Assembly (NCBI GenBank): GCA_016342345.1
Contig: JAEINO010000005.1
Span: forward strand, 54,374 to 118,373
DNA: 64,000 nucleotides
From: Pseudodesulfovibrio sp.
GTDB lineage: Bacteria > Desulfobacterota > Desulfovibrionia > Desulfovibrionales > Desulfovibrionaceae
Direction: 5' to 3'
Shown: one piece after another, positions 43,153-52,153 of the stretch
How the letters are laid out: each line of letters begins with the position of its first letter
Position numbering within the stretch: the stretch's first letter is position 1
Position numbers and translations under genes: made by a program
Notes under the pieces: model-generated
Seen by the model: the letters and a program-made list of their open reading frames with translations, nothing else
Databases searched by the model: none
Told to the model about the DNA's origin: nothing

Positions 43153-45429
43153 ATGAAAAAAAACAATTTGATACCAACAAAGAACAAGCCGGGACTGGTT
43201 TCGACAGTCGGTACATACTTTGTCATCGCACTCATTGCCCTCATGACCATCGGCCTTGTGGTCTCCCGTTCCCTGTCAGACATCAGCAGTCTGGCCACAA
43301 ACACTCGCGACAACATTCTGCCAGAGATCATCAACCGGCAGAGAACGGCTGTCAATTTCGAGAGATTGGGCCGATTTGCGGAAACAGTCTATCGTTCCGA
43401 CACCCCCCGCATCCGCAGACAATATAAACTGGCTGCTCACGTCCTATCCCAGGATTCGGTCTTCGAAAATAATACCACCATCAACCGCGAAGTCATGAAC
43501 GCATACCACCAGATCAAAATGATCGCCGATCTTCGCGACAAGCAGGAACACACCAACAGCCTTAATACCGCACTCATTCTCCGATTCAATCCGGGAAAAC
43601 CGGCGGCCAATGCCATACTCGGAATGAAACAGGGCAAGGACATGATAGACCTCCTGTTCTCAGCAGATAAGGCAATGGATCTCGACACGCTCTCGGATCT
43701 GGAAAAAGAATTCACCCTGCTGGCAAACACGACCAATGCAACTTCACCAAAAACAACGGCAACTCTTGCGGAAGCCCGCAAGTTCTTCACCCAACGCGGG
43801 ATCGCCCTGGAAGCAAATCAAGCCAGCACCAAGATCTGGGAACAGGTCAATCAGTCTCTGGAACAGTTGGCAGACAACCTCTCCATCAATGCTGCAATAA
43901 CAGCCAATGACCGATTCACCATAATCGTCAGCAAGGCAGACCAGGCCATACAGACCGGCGTGTTGGCAATAGGTGCATTGATCATCGCCCTGATGGTATT
44001 CCTGTTTCTGTCCAAACGGGACATTGTTGTTCCCATCATCCGATACGTGCAGGGTCTGGACACCCTCGGCAAGGGCAAAAAGGACCTGAACCTGCCTGAA
44101 GCCCGCCTCAAGGAACTCGATGACATTCGTGTGGCGATTGAACGGTCTGCCAGACTCATGACCCAGTTGGCGGACCGGACAAACGCACTTGAAGAATCCA
44201 ATGCAAGCCTGGAACTGGAAGTCGAAGAACGCAAAAGAATCCAAAAGGAACTAGCCCTGTCCAAGGAACTCGCCGAAACAGCCGACCGCGCCAAAAGCGA
44301 CTTTCTGGCAGGAATGAGCCATGAGATTCGGACGCCCATGAACACCATACTCGGCATGGCCGATCTCATGCTCGAAGCCGCCCCGACCCCGGAACAACGA
44401 CAATACATCGAAATTTGCCAATCCTCGGGAGAAATGCTGCTCGGGGTCATCAATGATGTTCTCGACCTGTCCAAGATTGAAGCAGGGGAAGTCCACTTGG
44501 AGCAAGTAACCATCGACACAAGCAAGTTCGTTGAAAGAACACGGGAAATAGTTGCGGCCAGAGCCAACCAGAAAGGACTCGGATTCCACATTGATGTAGC
44601 TGAAGACGTTCCCGGTCAATTTATAGGCGATCCGACCCATTTGCGACAGATTCTCGTCAATCTCATAGACAATGGAGTCAAGTTCACAAAAAAAGGAAAA
44701 GTTCGCCTGTCTCTCCAGCGCGTCCACAATGGCAAATCAGTCAGCGTGAAATTCTCGGTCACCGACACAGGCATAGGAATCCCCTCCGAAGTTCAGGAGC
44801 ATATTTTCCTTCGCTTCACCCAGGCGGATGCTTCCACTACCCGCAAATACGGAGGGACTGGTCTGGGACTGGTCATATGCCGCCGTCTGGTGGAACTCAT
44901 GGGCAGCACTCTCCATCTGAAAAGTGCCCCAGGAAAGGGATCAACTTTCTTTTTCACCCTTGATCTGAGTATCCCTGAATATCAAAAAGTCACTCCAACC
45001 ACACTCCGCGTAAGCGAAAGAAACCTTGCCCACATCTTGTCAGATACTCCTCAAAGGATTCTGGTCGCCGAAGATTCGGACAGCAATCAGGCCTTGGTCG
45101 AACTCTACTTCAGGCATACTGCCTGCTGCCTGGACTTTGCCGCCGATGGCAAAGAAGCCCTGACCAAATACAAGGCATCACCCTACGATCTGGTGCTCAT
45201 GGATATTCAGATGCCAATCATGGATGGCTACGAGGCCACTCGCCAGATTCGAGCCTTTGAAGCGGCACAGAACATGTCCCCTGTCCCCATCGTGGCCGTC
45301 ACCGCCAATGCCTTCAAGGAAGACCAGCTCCGCTGTCTGGAGGCAGGATGCACCGAATATCTCGCCAAACCGATCACCAAGGCCGGACTTCTGAAATGCG
45401 TATCTCGACTCTTGAACAATGCAGGCTGA
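43153..45429 (+). CDS. Membrane hybrid histidine kinase
   Basis: A 758 aa kinase. TM1 is about 17-40, followed by a helical periplasmic domain of about 230 residues, then TM2 (about 272-292), a HAMP-like linker and coiled coil, HisKA ([14 protein letters not shown]), HATPase_c ([24 protein letters not shown]) and a complete receiver (VAEDSD, phospho-Asp in [13 protein letters not shown], Lys in LAKPI). There is no Hpt domain, so a separate phosphotransfer protein or regulator is needed. The all-helical sensor resembles TorS-type kinases that read a periplasmic binding protein; the upstream binding-protein gene supports that. The ATG 43153 is preferred over a TTG at 43138. Confidence 0.85.
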   Translation: MKKNNLIPTKNKPGLVSTVGTYFVIALIALMTIGLVVSRSLSDISSLATNTRDNILPEIINRQRTAVNFERLGRFAETVYRSDTPRIRRQYKLAAHVLSQDSVFENNTTINREVMNAYHQIKMIADLRDKQEHTNSLNTALILRFNPGKPAANAILGMKQGKDMIDLLFSADKAMDLDTLSDLEKEFTLLANTTNATSPKTTATLAEARKFFTQRGIALEANQASTKIWEQVNQSLEQLADNLSINAAITANDRFTIIVSKADQAIQTGVLAIGALIIALMVFLFLSKRDIVVPIIRYVQGLDTLGKGKKDLNLPEARLKELDDIRVAIERSARLMTQLADRTNALEESNASLELEVEERKRIQKELALSKELAETADRAKSDFLAGMSHEIRTPMNTILGMADLMLEAAPTPEQRQYIEICQSSGEMLLGVINDVLDLSKIEAGEVHLEQVTIDTSKFVERTREIVAARANQKGLGFHIDVAEDVPGQFIGDPTHLRQILVNLIDNGVKFTKKGKVRLSLQRVHNGKSVSVKFSVTDTGIGIPSEVQEHIFLRFTQADASTTRKYGGTGLGLVICRRLVELMGSTLHLKSAPGKGSTFFFTLDLSIPEYQKVTPTTLRVSERNLAHILSDTPQRILVAEDSDSNQALVELYFRHTACCLDFAADGKEALTKYKASPYDLVLMDIQMPIMDGYEATRQIRAFEAAQNMSPVPIVAVTANAFKEDQLRCLEAGCTEYLAKPITKAGLLKCVSRLLNNAG

Positions 45430-45587
45430 CGCACTCCCGCAATTCATTGACACTTCCATGACAATTAAAATTCTGGAAACCATGCAAAACCAATTGATGC
45501 ACCCGAGCAACAGGAAATTCATCAACAGACTGTAACGAATATATTATACTTGTCCCTCATTAACGAGCTGCTATAGAGAACAAATGT

Positions 45588-47957
45588 ATGCCGGATTATC
45601 ATGACTATACACCTGAACTTCTCAGCCAGGTTTTCGACCACCGGTTGCAGCAATCCGACATACGCCGAATCCTGGATGGTCTGAGCCAATCCGACCGCAG
45701 TGTTTTTCTCGACAAAATATCGGAAACATTTGAAAAATTTACAGCACTGCTCGAAGTTTCCAATCGCTTGGCCGATTCCCTGTCCCTGGATACGCTTTTC
45801 ACCCGTCTGGTAGGCCTGACCACCGAGGCCTTGCGGGCAGACCGTGGCACCATCTTTCTCAATGATCGCGCAACCTCGGAACTCTTTTCCCGTGTCGCCA
45901 TGGGCGAAGGCATGCAGGAAATACGCTTTCCCAACCACATGGGAATTGCCGGAACCGTCTTCACCTCTGGCGAGGCACTGCTCATTCCCGATGCCTATGC
46001 GGACGCCCGATTCAACCAGAGCATCGACAAAAAAACCGGCTACCACACCAGAAACATCCTGACTGCTCCCATTCGCAACAAATTCGGCACACCCGTCGGA
46101 GTCATCCAGATTCTCAACAAACTCGAAGGTCACTTCGCCGAAGGCGACCTGTCCATGCTCGAAGCCATGGGCGCACAGGCTGCCTCGGCATTGATCAAGG
46201 CACAGTTGTATGAAGAGGTTGAACGATCTCGAAAGGAGGAAAAGGAACTCTTCGAGGTCACGCGCGCAATTTCAACCGAAATCCACCTTTTGCCACTGAT
46301 CCAGAAGATCATGAGCACCACCACAACCATCCTTGAGGCGAATCGCTCCACCCTGTTCGTCAATGACCCCAAGACCAGCGAGCTATGGGCCATGGTAGCC
46401 GAGGGAGTGACAACCAAGGAGATACGCTTCCCCAACCATCTGGGCATTGCGGGCACGGTCTTTACCACTTGTAAAACAGAAAACATACATGATGCATATG
46501 CCGATCCACGTTTCAACCAGGAAGTGGACAAGGCGACCGGCTACAAGACCAACACCATTCTCTGCATGCCGGTACTCAACAAGAGCGGCGAGGCTATTGG
46601 TGTCATCCAGTCACTCAACAAGAAGGACGGTCCTTTCACGCCCAAGGACGAAAACAGGGTCATGGCATTCTCGGCCCAGGCCGCCATCGCCATCGAAAAC
46701 GCACGCTTGTTCGAGGACGTGCTGAACATGAAGAACTACAACGAGGCCATCCTCGAATCCATGTCCAGCGGACTGATCACCTTTGACGACGAAATGAAGG
46801 TCGAGAAATGCAATACCATTGCGCTCGAAATACTCGGAGAATCAGAGGAGAACCTGCTTGAACGACCTGTAACCGATCTCTTTTCCGGCGAAAATGAATG
46901 GGTGGCAACAATAGTTGCCCGAGTCATGGGGCATGGTGATCCCGACCTGGCCCTGGACTCGGAATTTCACCTGTCAGGAGGCCGCACAGTCTCAGTCAAT
47001 CTGACCACCCTTCCACTGATCAACGCCAAGGAAAAAGTTATCGGCACCATGCTCGTCTTCGAGGACATCAGTGGAGAAAAAAGACTTCAGGGAACACTGG
47101 CACGCTACATGTCCAAGGAAGTGGCAGACCAGCTCATGGAAGCGGGTGAATCGGAACTGGGCGGCCAGATGAAACCGGTGACCATCTTCTTCTCAGATAT
47201 CCGCAGCTTTACCACCATTTCCGAGTCACTTGGCGCACACGAGACCGTGTCCATGCTCAATGAATATTTCACGGACATGGTGGACATTCTTTTTGAATAT
47301 GGCGGCATCCTGGACAAATACATCGGCGATGCCATCATGGCCGTGTTCGGAGCTCCCTTCCCCTCGGGCAGGGATGCCGACAAGGCCGTTCACGCGGCCG
47401 TGGACATGATGCGCGGCCTTGCAAAATTCAACATCAAGCGTGCCTCCGAGAACAAACAAACACTGGATATAGGTATCGGTCTGAACACGGCTGAAGTCGT
47501 GGTCGGGAACATCGGCTCGGATAGACGCATGGATTACACCGTCATCGGCGATGGAGTAAACCTCGCCTCACGCCTTGAGGGAGCCAATAAGGTTTACGGA
47601 TCAAACATCCTGATCAGTCAGGGGACAAAAGACGAACTTCAAGACGATTTCATAATCCGCCAGGCCGACCTGATCCGCGTCAAAGGAAAAACCAAACCCG
47701 TGGCCATCTTCGAAATTCTCGATCACCATACTGATAAAAGCTTTCCAAACATGACCGAATTACTGAAATGGTTTACCAACGGATATGCCCAATACCAAAA
47801 AGGCTCCTTTGCCGAAGCTTTGAAATCTTTCGAGCAATGCAAAAATCTCAACCCCAACGACAAGATAACCGCACTCTACATTGACCGGTGCCAGCACTTC
47901 ATTGACACCCCGCCCCAAGACGAATGGGACGGAATTTGGGTCATGACAAGCAAATAG
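45588..47957 (+). CDS. GAF-GAF-PAS class III adenylate cyclase
   Basis: A 789 aa cytoplasmic cyclase. Two GAF domains (about 55-205 and 225-375) are clearly similar to each other and both carry the ARFNQ/PRFNQ-x-xDKxTGY pattern of cyclic-nucleotide-binding GAFs seen in cyanobacterial CyaB1-type cyclases. A PAS domain follows (about 385-500), then the class III catalytic domain (about 520-700) with the metal Asps in FFSDIRSFTTI and DKYIGDAIMAVFG. The Lys in LDKYIGD and the Asp in RMDYTVIGD favour ATP as substrate. The last about 75 residues look like a TPR-type helical tail. It makes cAMP, possibly with cAMP feedback through the GAFs. Confidence 0.86.
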   Translation: MPDYHDYTPELLSQVFDHRLQQSDIRRILDGLSQSDRSVFLDKISETFEKFTALLEVSNRLADSLSLDTLFTRLVGLTTEALRADRGTIFLNDRATSELFSRVAMGEGMQEIRFPNHMGIAGTVFTSGEALLIPDAYADARFNQSIDKKTGYHTRNILTAPIRNKFGTPVGVIQILNKLEGHFAEGDLSMLEAMGAQAASALIKAQLYEEVERSRKEEKELFEVTRAISTEIHLLPLIQKIMSTTTTILEANRSTLFVNDPKTSELWAMVAEGVTTKEIRFPNHLGIAGTVFTTCKTENIHDAYADPRFNQEVDKATGYKTNTILCMPVLNKSGEAIGVIQSLNKKDGPFTPKDENRVMAFSAQAAIAIENARLFEDVLNMKNYNEAILESMSSGLITFDDEMKVEKCNTIALEILGESEENLLERPVTDLFSGENEWVATIVARVMGHGDPDLALDSEFHLSGGRTVSVNLTTLPLINAKEKVIGTMLVFEDISGEKRLQGTLARYMSKEVADQLMEAGESELGGQMKPVTIFFSDIRSFTTISESLGAHETVSMLNEYFTDMVDILFEYGGILDKYIGDAIMAVFGAPFPSGRDADKAVHAAVDMMRGLAKFNIKRASENKQTLDIGIGLNTAEVVVGNIGSDRRMDYTVIGDGVNLASRLEGANKVYGSNILISQGTKDELQDDFIIRQADLIRVKGKTKPVAIFEILDHHTDKSFPNMTELLKWFTNGYAQYQKGSFAEALKSFEQCKNLNPNDKITALYIDRCQHFIDTPPQDEWDGIWVMTSK

Positions 47958-47982
47958 CCCCCCCCCGTAGATACCACGCAAT

Positions 47983-48018
47983 AAAGGCCGCACCAGTTAC
48001 AAACAGGTACGGCCTTTT
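47983..48018 (+). terminator. Hairpin terminator between cyclase and etfA
   Basis: AAAGGCCG / CGGCCTTTT inverted repeat in the short gap between convergent genes; the T-run serves the plus-strand transcript, and the A-run at the left end serves the minus-strand one. Confidence 0.75.
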
Positions 48019-48047
48019 ATAATCGCAATAGAAGCGAATGTTACTCG

Positions 48048-49061
48048 CTAGCCGAGAAATTCATTCACTTTCTTCATGATCTCGAAGGCATCGCCGACAT
48101 AAAGGACATCACATTTGCCCTGCGCCCAGCCACAACCTGCATCGGTGTTGATGGCACGACGTTCATTGATGAAACGCCAGCCGACAACATGCGGTTCCTC
48201 GCCGTGACAACAGGAGGAAAGGCCCTTGGCATGACGGGGACTGGAACCGGTCTGACCGACCTGATGCATGTGCGTGAGAAAGGAGATGATCGAGCCACCC
48301 TCACCGGAAATGTCCACCAAGGACTTGGATGAACCAAGAGAGCACTTGGTGGTGTTCAGGAAATTCAGAATAACCTCTTCGGCAACGTCAACATGAACAG
48401 AACCATCAGCTTGTTTCTTGGTCCAGCCTGCGCCAGTCACAAACAGCAGTTCGGCATCGGGACGAATGGTCTGCTCGTCCTCGGACGGACATTCCATACC
48501 CGTCACCCGAGTGCGAACGCCGGAAACATCAACAGCCAAGGATTCTACATCCGCGCTGCCTGCGCCAACAAAGCCATCGGCACAGCCGGAATCAAGCGTC
48601 AGGACCCAAGGGCGTTCCTCTCGAATCAAAGTGCCTTCCATACGCTGGCGATAAAACCACCGCTTGGCAACAGGCTTGCCGTCCAGAACTTCCAGACCGG
48701 ACAAGTGAGTATCCACCCGGCCTCCCAAACGTATCGCCAATCCAGGCAAGGCACGACTGAAGCGCGAAGTGGCCGAAGCCACAACAATTTCTGCATCGCA
48801 TGCCTTTGCAATAGCCTCGGCTGCGGCCAAATCGGATGCATACCGGGCATCGGAAAAGTCAGGACCGGACACACCGTAGAATTTCGCGCCGCAACCGGCA
48901 ATGGAATCCGCGGCAGCCGAAACTTCTGATCCGATAACACCAGCGGCCAACTCCGCCCCCATGCCCTCGGCCAAAGCCTTGGCTGCGGTCAGGGCTTCGA
49001 GAGCGGACTTGTGCAGGGTACCGTCACATTCTGTATGTGCGAGATAAAGTACTGTGCTCAT
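48048..49061 (-). CDS. etfA: Electron transfer flavoprotein alpha subunit, divergent C-terminus
   Basis: A 337 aa ETF alpha-type protein. The N-terminal Rossmann-like half has TVLYLAHTECDGTLHKSALEAL and VVASATSRFSRALPGLAIRLGG. The C-terminal FAD half keeps QVGQTG and INTD but is otherwise unusual: in place of the normal LYIAVGISGAIQH segment it has HAKGLSSCCHG, and a further Cys-rich stretch DAGCGWAQGKC. Whether FAD binds normally is uncertain. The start at ATG 49061 follows gaaggatattattgat. It is downstream of etfB by 18 bases and is part of the ETF:quinone oxidoreductase operon. Confidence 0.8.
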   Translation of the reverse strand: MSTVLYLAHTECDGTLHKSALEALTAAKALAEGMGAELAAGVIGSEVSAAADSIAGCGAKFYGVSGPDFSDARYASDLAAAEAIAKACDAEIVVASATSRFSRALPGLAIRLGGRVDTHLSGLEVLDGKPVAKRWFYRQRMEGTLIREERPWVLTLDSGCADGFVGAGSADVESLAVDVSGVRTRVTGMECPSEDEQTIRPDAELLFVTGAGWTKKQADGSVHVDVAEEVILNFLNTTKCSLGSSKSLVDISGEGGSIISFLTHMHQVGQTGSSPRHAKGLSSCCHGEEPHVVGWRFINERRAINTDAGCGWAQGKCDVLYVGDAFEIMKKVNEFLG

Positions 49062-49079
49062 ATCAATAATATCCTTCAC

Positions 49080-49889
49080 TTAAGCCTTAAGCCATTCAAC
49101 AATTTCTTTGGCCATCTCTTCAACAGGAACATCCTTGACAACCCGGGTCTCGCGACGCTGTTGCGGGACCTCGACACTCTCGAAGGACAGAGAGGACCCA
49201 GACAGGTCGGCTGGTTGTGCTCGTTGCAGAGCGGGCATATTCTTCTGCATGTTCTGCATGCCGATCTGCGGATTATTCGGAGGCTCAGGCAATTCGCCCG
49301 TGGCCCAACCCAACACTGCGGGGGCAGCATCAACAATGGACTTCTGATAAGAACCGCCTTCGATACGTTCCATCACCTCGATGGAACCGTCAGAACCAAT
49401 GGTGATTCTGTCCACACCCTGGAATTGCTCGGTAACACCAAGCATTTCGCCGACCATCTGCATGACGGCACCGGAGCCACGCGAAGCAGACTGCCAGCCA
49501 CCAAAAAGAAGCAATTTGGACTTGTCGAGATCTGCAATTCCATCAATGGTATCAGCCAATATCTTGGCTGTCTCGAAGCTGTCGGTGAAACCGGAGGCAG
49601 AGCCATCGGCCACAACCAGCTCGAACGGAGCTTTCTGGGAAACAGACATCATGACTTGCTGGAGCTTGGCCTTGGGACCGAGACTCACAAGCCAGACACG
49701 GCTTCCGGGATAATTCTTGGCCAAATTGGCGGCCTCATACAGAGCATGTCCAGCCCACGGGTCCAGGACAGCCGGGAGCATCATTTCATTTTGCAGAGCA
49801 GGACCGGCAGGGCCGTCCACAGGCTTGAGCGTCTGCAATGGGTCCGGCACGATACTGCCGCAAACCACAATGTGGAAATCAGTGCTCAT
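49080..49889 (-). CDS. etfB: Electron transfer flavoprotein beta subunit
   Basis: A 269 aa ETF beta-type protein: HIVVCGSIVPDP at the start, LDPWAGHALYEAANLAK for the conserved region, then VWLVSLGP and a nucleotide-binding segment VVADGSASG. The C-terminal extension is charged (QQRRETRVVKDVPVEEMAKEIVEWL). It partners EtfA and takes electrons from a dehydrogenase, probably the acyl-CoA dehydrogenase encoded upstream, for delivery to the quinone oxidoreductase. Start ATG 49889 behind caaggagaaaatga. Confidence 0.85.
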   Translation of the reverse strand: MSTDFHIVVCGSIVPDPLQTLKPVDGPAGPALQNEMMLPAVLDPWAGHALYEAANLAKNYPGSRVWLVSLGPKAKLQQVMMSVSQKAPFELVVADGSASGFTDSFETAKILADTIDGIADLDKSKLLLFGGWQSASRGSGAVMQMVGEMLGVTEQFQGVDRITIGSDGSIEVMERIEGGSYQKSIVDAAPAVLGWATGELPEPPNNPQIGMQNMQKNMPALQRAQPADLSGSSLSFESVEVPQQRRETRVVKDVPVEEMAKEIVEWLKA

Positions 49890-49995
49890 TCATTTTCTCC
49901 TTGAAGATTCTCGCGGATCGGTCTGACCCTCACCGCATATTGGTCAAATGGTGCGATTTTTTCCGCACCATTCTTGTTAACTTAACGCGTATATC

Positions 49996-51852
49996 CTAAT
50001 TTTCAACGGAATGCAGCCCACCGGAACCAGCACGGAAATTCACGTTGGTGCGTTCCTTGTCCTTGGGATTGGACTTGCTGCAATTCCAAAGACATGCACC
50101 GCAATGCACACATTTTTCACGGTCGAAAAGAGGAGCTCCGCCCTCGGGATTCGTATAAATGGCCTGACCTGAACACGCCTCGATACAGACCCGTTCACGA
50201 CAGGAAGCACAGATTTTCGGATCAGCAAAGCGAACGTGATCTCCATATCCGGGATTGGCCTGCACCTTGCCACCCATGAGCAACGCATCCTGATGCGAGA
50301 CAAGCAGCGTTCCATCCAGCGGAATCTCGGGCCAACCCACACGATCCATGAGCGCATCGTGCAGAGACGAGCCTTTCTTGGCACACTCTGTACGAATCTC
50401 CTGAATCTCTCCCTGGGCGATATAATCCTTGTAGTAATTCTCTATGGTCGGAATGCGATCCTGTGGCTTCACTGGTGTACCGGGCATGTTGACAAGCCCC
50501 TTGGTCAAACCGGTAAGTCCCATGCCAATAAAACCGCGAAGAATGCCCCTGGTAAATCCATCACGAGACTTCTCGGCAACCTTGGCTTCTTCTTCAACCC
50601 ATGAGGCACGACGTTTGGCAACATAGGTGGCATCGAGATTTTCCTTGGTGAACTCACTACCATTCTTGAGCAATTCCAATACGGACTCGCCAAGCTGCAC
50701 GCCAGTGGCCCAAGCCTCATCCACGCCGGAACCGGTCAGCACATTGGTGGAACCAGACCCCTCGCCGATACGGGCAAACCCGTCACCACACAGAATCGGC
50801 TCGCCACGCTTGCCGCATTCCTGCAAGGATTTTGCACCCCAGGAGCGCATGGTTCCGCCTTGCAACCTCTTCCACAAATACGGATGCTGCATCCAATGCT
50901 GCATGTACCGGTAGGCAGTACGCACCGGACTATCAAACCACGATGGAACAAGGATGCCGAGCGAGGCGACATTACCGGGATAAACATAGAGAAAACCAAA
51001 AATTTCAGGTTCGGGATAGCCGATGGTGTGCAGCACTGTGCCCGCTTCCCAATCGCAGCCCTCGGGCAAGTCCACGACACACTTCATGCCCACGGCCCAC
51101 TCGCGCTGGTGATTCCCTTCCGGCAATCCAAGCTCACGGTCAAGATGCTGACCCACAGGTCCCACAGGGCCATCGGCAACAACTGTCAGCGCGGCTTTCA
51201 TGTCCATGCCGGGCATGAAACCCGAACCAGGAGAGCCATCCTTTTCTACACCCTGATCAGCCATGCGAACGCCCTTGACAGCCTTGCCGTCCATGAGCGG
51301 GGACGCCACAGGACTGGAAGGCCATATCTGAGCCAAACCCGTACACATCAGATTGCTGCCAACCCACTGATTCAGCTGACCTATGGAAAATATCATACCC
51401 GGATGCTTTTCCAGAAACGGCGGAATGAAAGGCAATTCAAATGCATCGTCTTCCATCCATCGACCAAGCACCTTGTCTGCCAACTTGAACATGACCGGCC
51501 TGCGACTCGCGCCAACAGGATCCTTGAGGTACAAAATCTTTTCGTTCGTCACCTCATGGGCCATTGGAATCTGGGAAAGATCAAGGTCGGGAAACGAGGC
51601 CTTGATGGAGCGTCCCTTGGTCACCACGCCGGAAACACCAAACCCGATGTCATCAGCCCGCTCATAACAAATCACCTGCGGCGGCATGCCGGGCATGGCT
51701 TTGGACTCGGCAACAGGAGTTCCGTCCTCGTTCATCAACCCACGCGTCAAAGTGGTCAGAAAACCACCTGCAGCAGGACCAAAACCGACACACACAATGT
51801 CGGCTTCCATCTCGGCACGAGGAACATCTGGAATTTTAATAGAATCACTCAT
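49996..51852 (-). CDS. ETF:quinone oxidoreductase-like flavoprotein with C-terminal 4Fe-4S domain
   Basis: A 618 aa FixC/ETF-QO-type protein. The N-terminus has the FAD dinucleotide fold VCVGFGPAAGG (about residues 22-32). The middle is a flavoprotein with VVADGPVGPVGQHL (about residues 235-250). The C-terminus is FixX-like, with CASCRERVCIEAC and CVHCGACLWNC. Such enzymes take electrons from ETF and reduce menaquinone at the membrane. The ATG 51852 follows gccggaggcaattc. The genes order ETF-QO, etfB, etfA on one strand; the acyl-CoA dehydrogenase gene lies upstream, separated by a hairpin. Confidence 0.83.
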   Translation of the reverse strand: MSDSIKIPDVPRAEMEADIVCVGFGPAAGGFLTTLTRGLMNEDGTPVAESKAMPGMPPQVICYERADDIGFGVSGVVTKGRSIKASFPDLDLSQIPMAHEVTNEKILYLKDPVGASRRPVMFKLADKVLGRWMEDDAFELPFIPPFLEKHPGMIFSIGQLNQWVGSNLMCTGLAQIWPSSPVASPLMDGKAVKGVRMADQGVEKDGSPGSGFMPGMDMKAALTVVADGPVGPVGQHLDRELGLPEGNHQREWAVGMKCVVDLPEGCDWEAGTVLHTIGYPEPEIFGFLYVYPGNVASLGILVPSWFDSPVRTAYRYMQHWMQHPYLWKRLQGGTMRSWGAKSLQECGKRGEPILCGDGFARIGEGSGSTNVLTGSGVDEAWATGVQLGESVLELLKNGSEFTKENLDATYVAKRRASWVEEEAKVAEKSRDGFTRGILRGFIGMGLTGLTKGLVNMPGTPVKPQDRIPTIENYYKDYIAQGEIQEIRTECAKKGSSLHDALMDRVGWPEIPLDGTLLVSHQDALLMGGKVQANPGYGDHVRFADPKICASCRERVCIEACSGQAIYTNPEGGAPLFDREKCVHCGACLWNCSKSNPKDKERTNVNFRAGSGGLHSVEN

Positions 51853-51922
51853 GAATTGCCTCCGGCGGATCAAGGAACCTTATAAAAAAAATTCCTTGAT
51901 AATCCTCCAAAACTTTTTGTGT

Positions 51923-51974
51923 AAAACGCCGCGAGGCCATCGTACTATTCCGACAGTTCCATATGCGGCGTTTT
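51923..51974 (-). terminator. Long-loop hairpin upstream of the ETF-QO gene
   Basis: Perfect 10-bp inverted repeat AAAACGCCGC / GCGGCGTTTT with a 32-base loop, between the acyl-CoA dehydrogenase and ETF-QO genes. On the minus strand it is followed by acacaaaaag, so it may be an attenuator or regulatory leader rather than a classical terminator. Confidence 0.5.
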
Positions 51975-52103
51975 GAATAAAACTTGTTGATGCAACGCAC
52001 GGCTTATGCTTTCGCGCAATTTTCTGCGGTGCCACAGATTTCTCTTCAAGCGACAATGCTCTCCCAAGCGACAAAAGACCAAACAAGTTTGAAAGAGAGA
52101 GAA

Positions 52104-52138
52104 CGAAAGGGAAGCTTTATCCTAAAACTTCCCTTTCG
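52104..52138 (-). terminator. Terminator of the acyl-CoA dehydrogenase gene
   Basis: Perfect inverted repeat CGAAAGGGAAG / CTTCCCTTTCG (11 bp) with a 13-base loop, 15 bases past the stop codon. On the minus strand it continues TTCTCTCTCTTTC. Confidence 0.75.
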
Positions 52139-52153
52139 CAGTATCATTGATAT

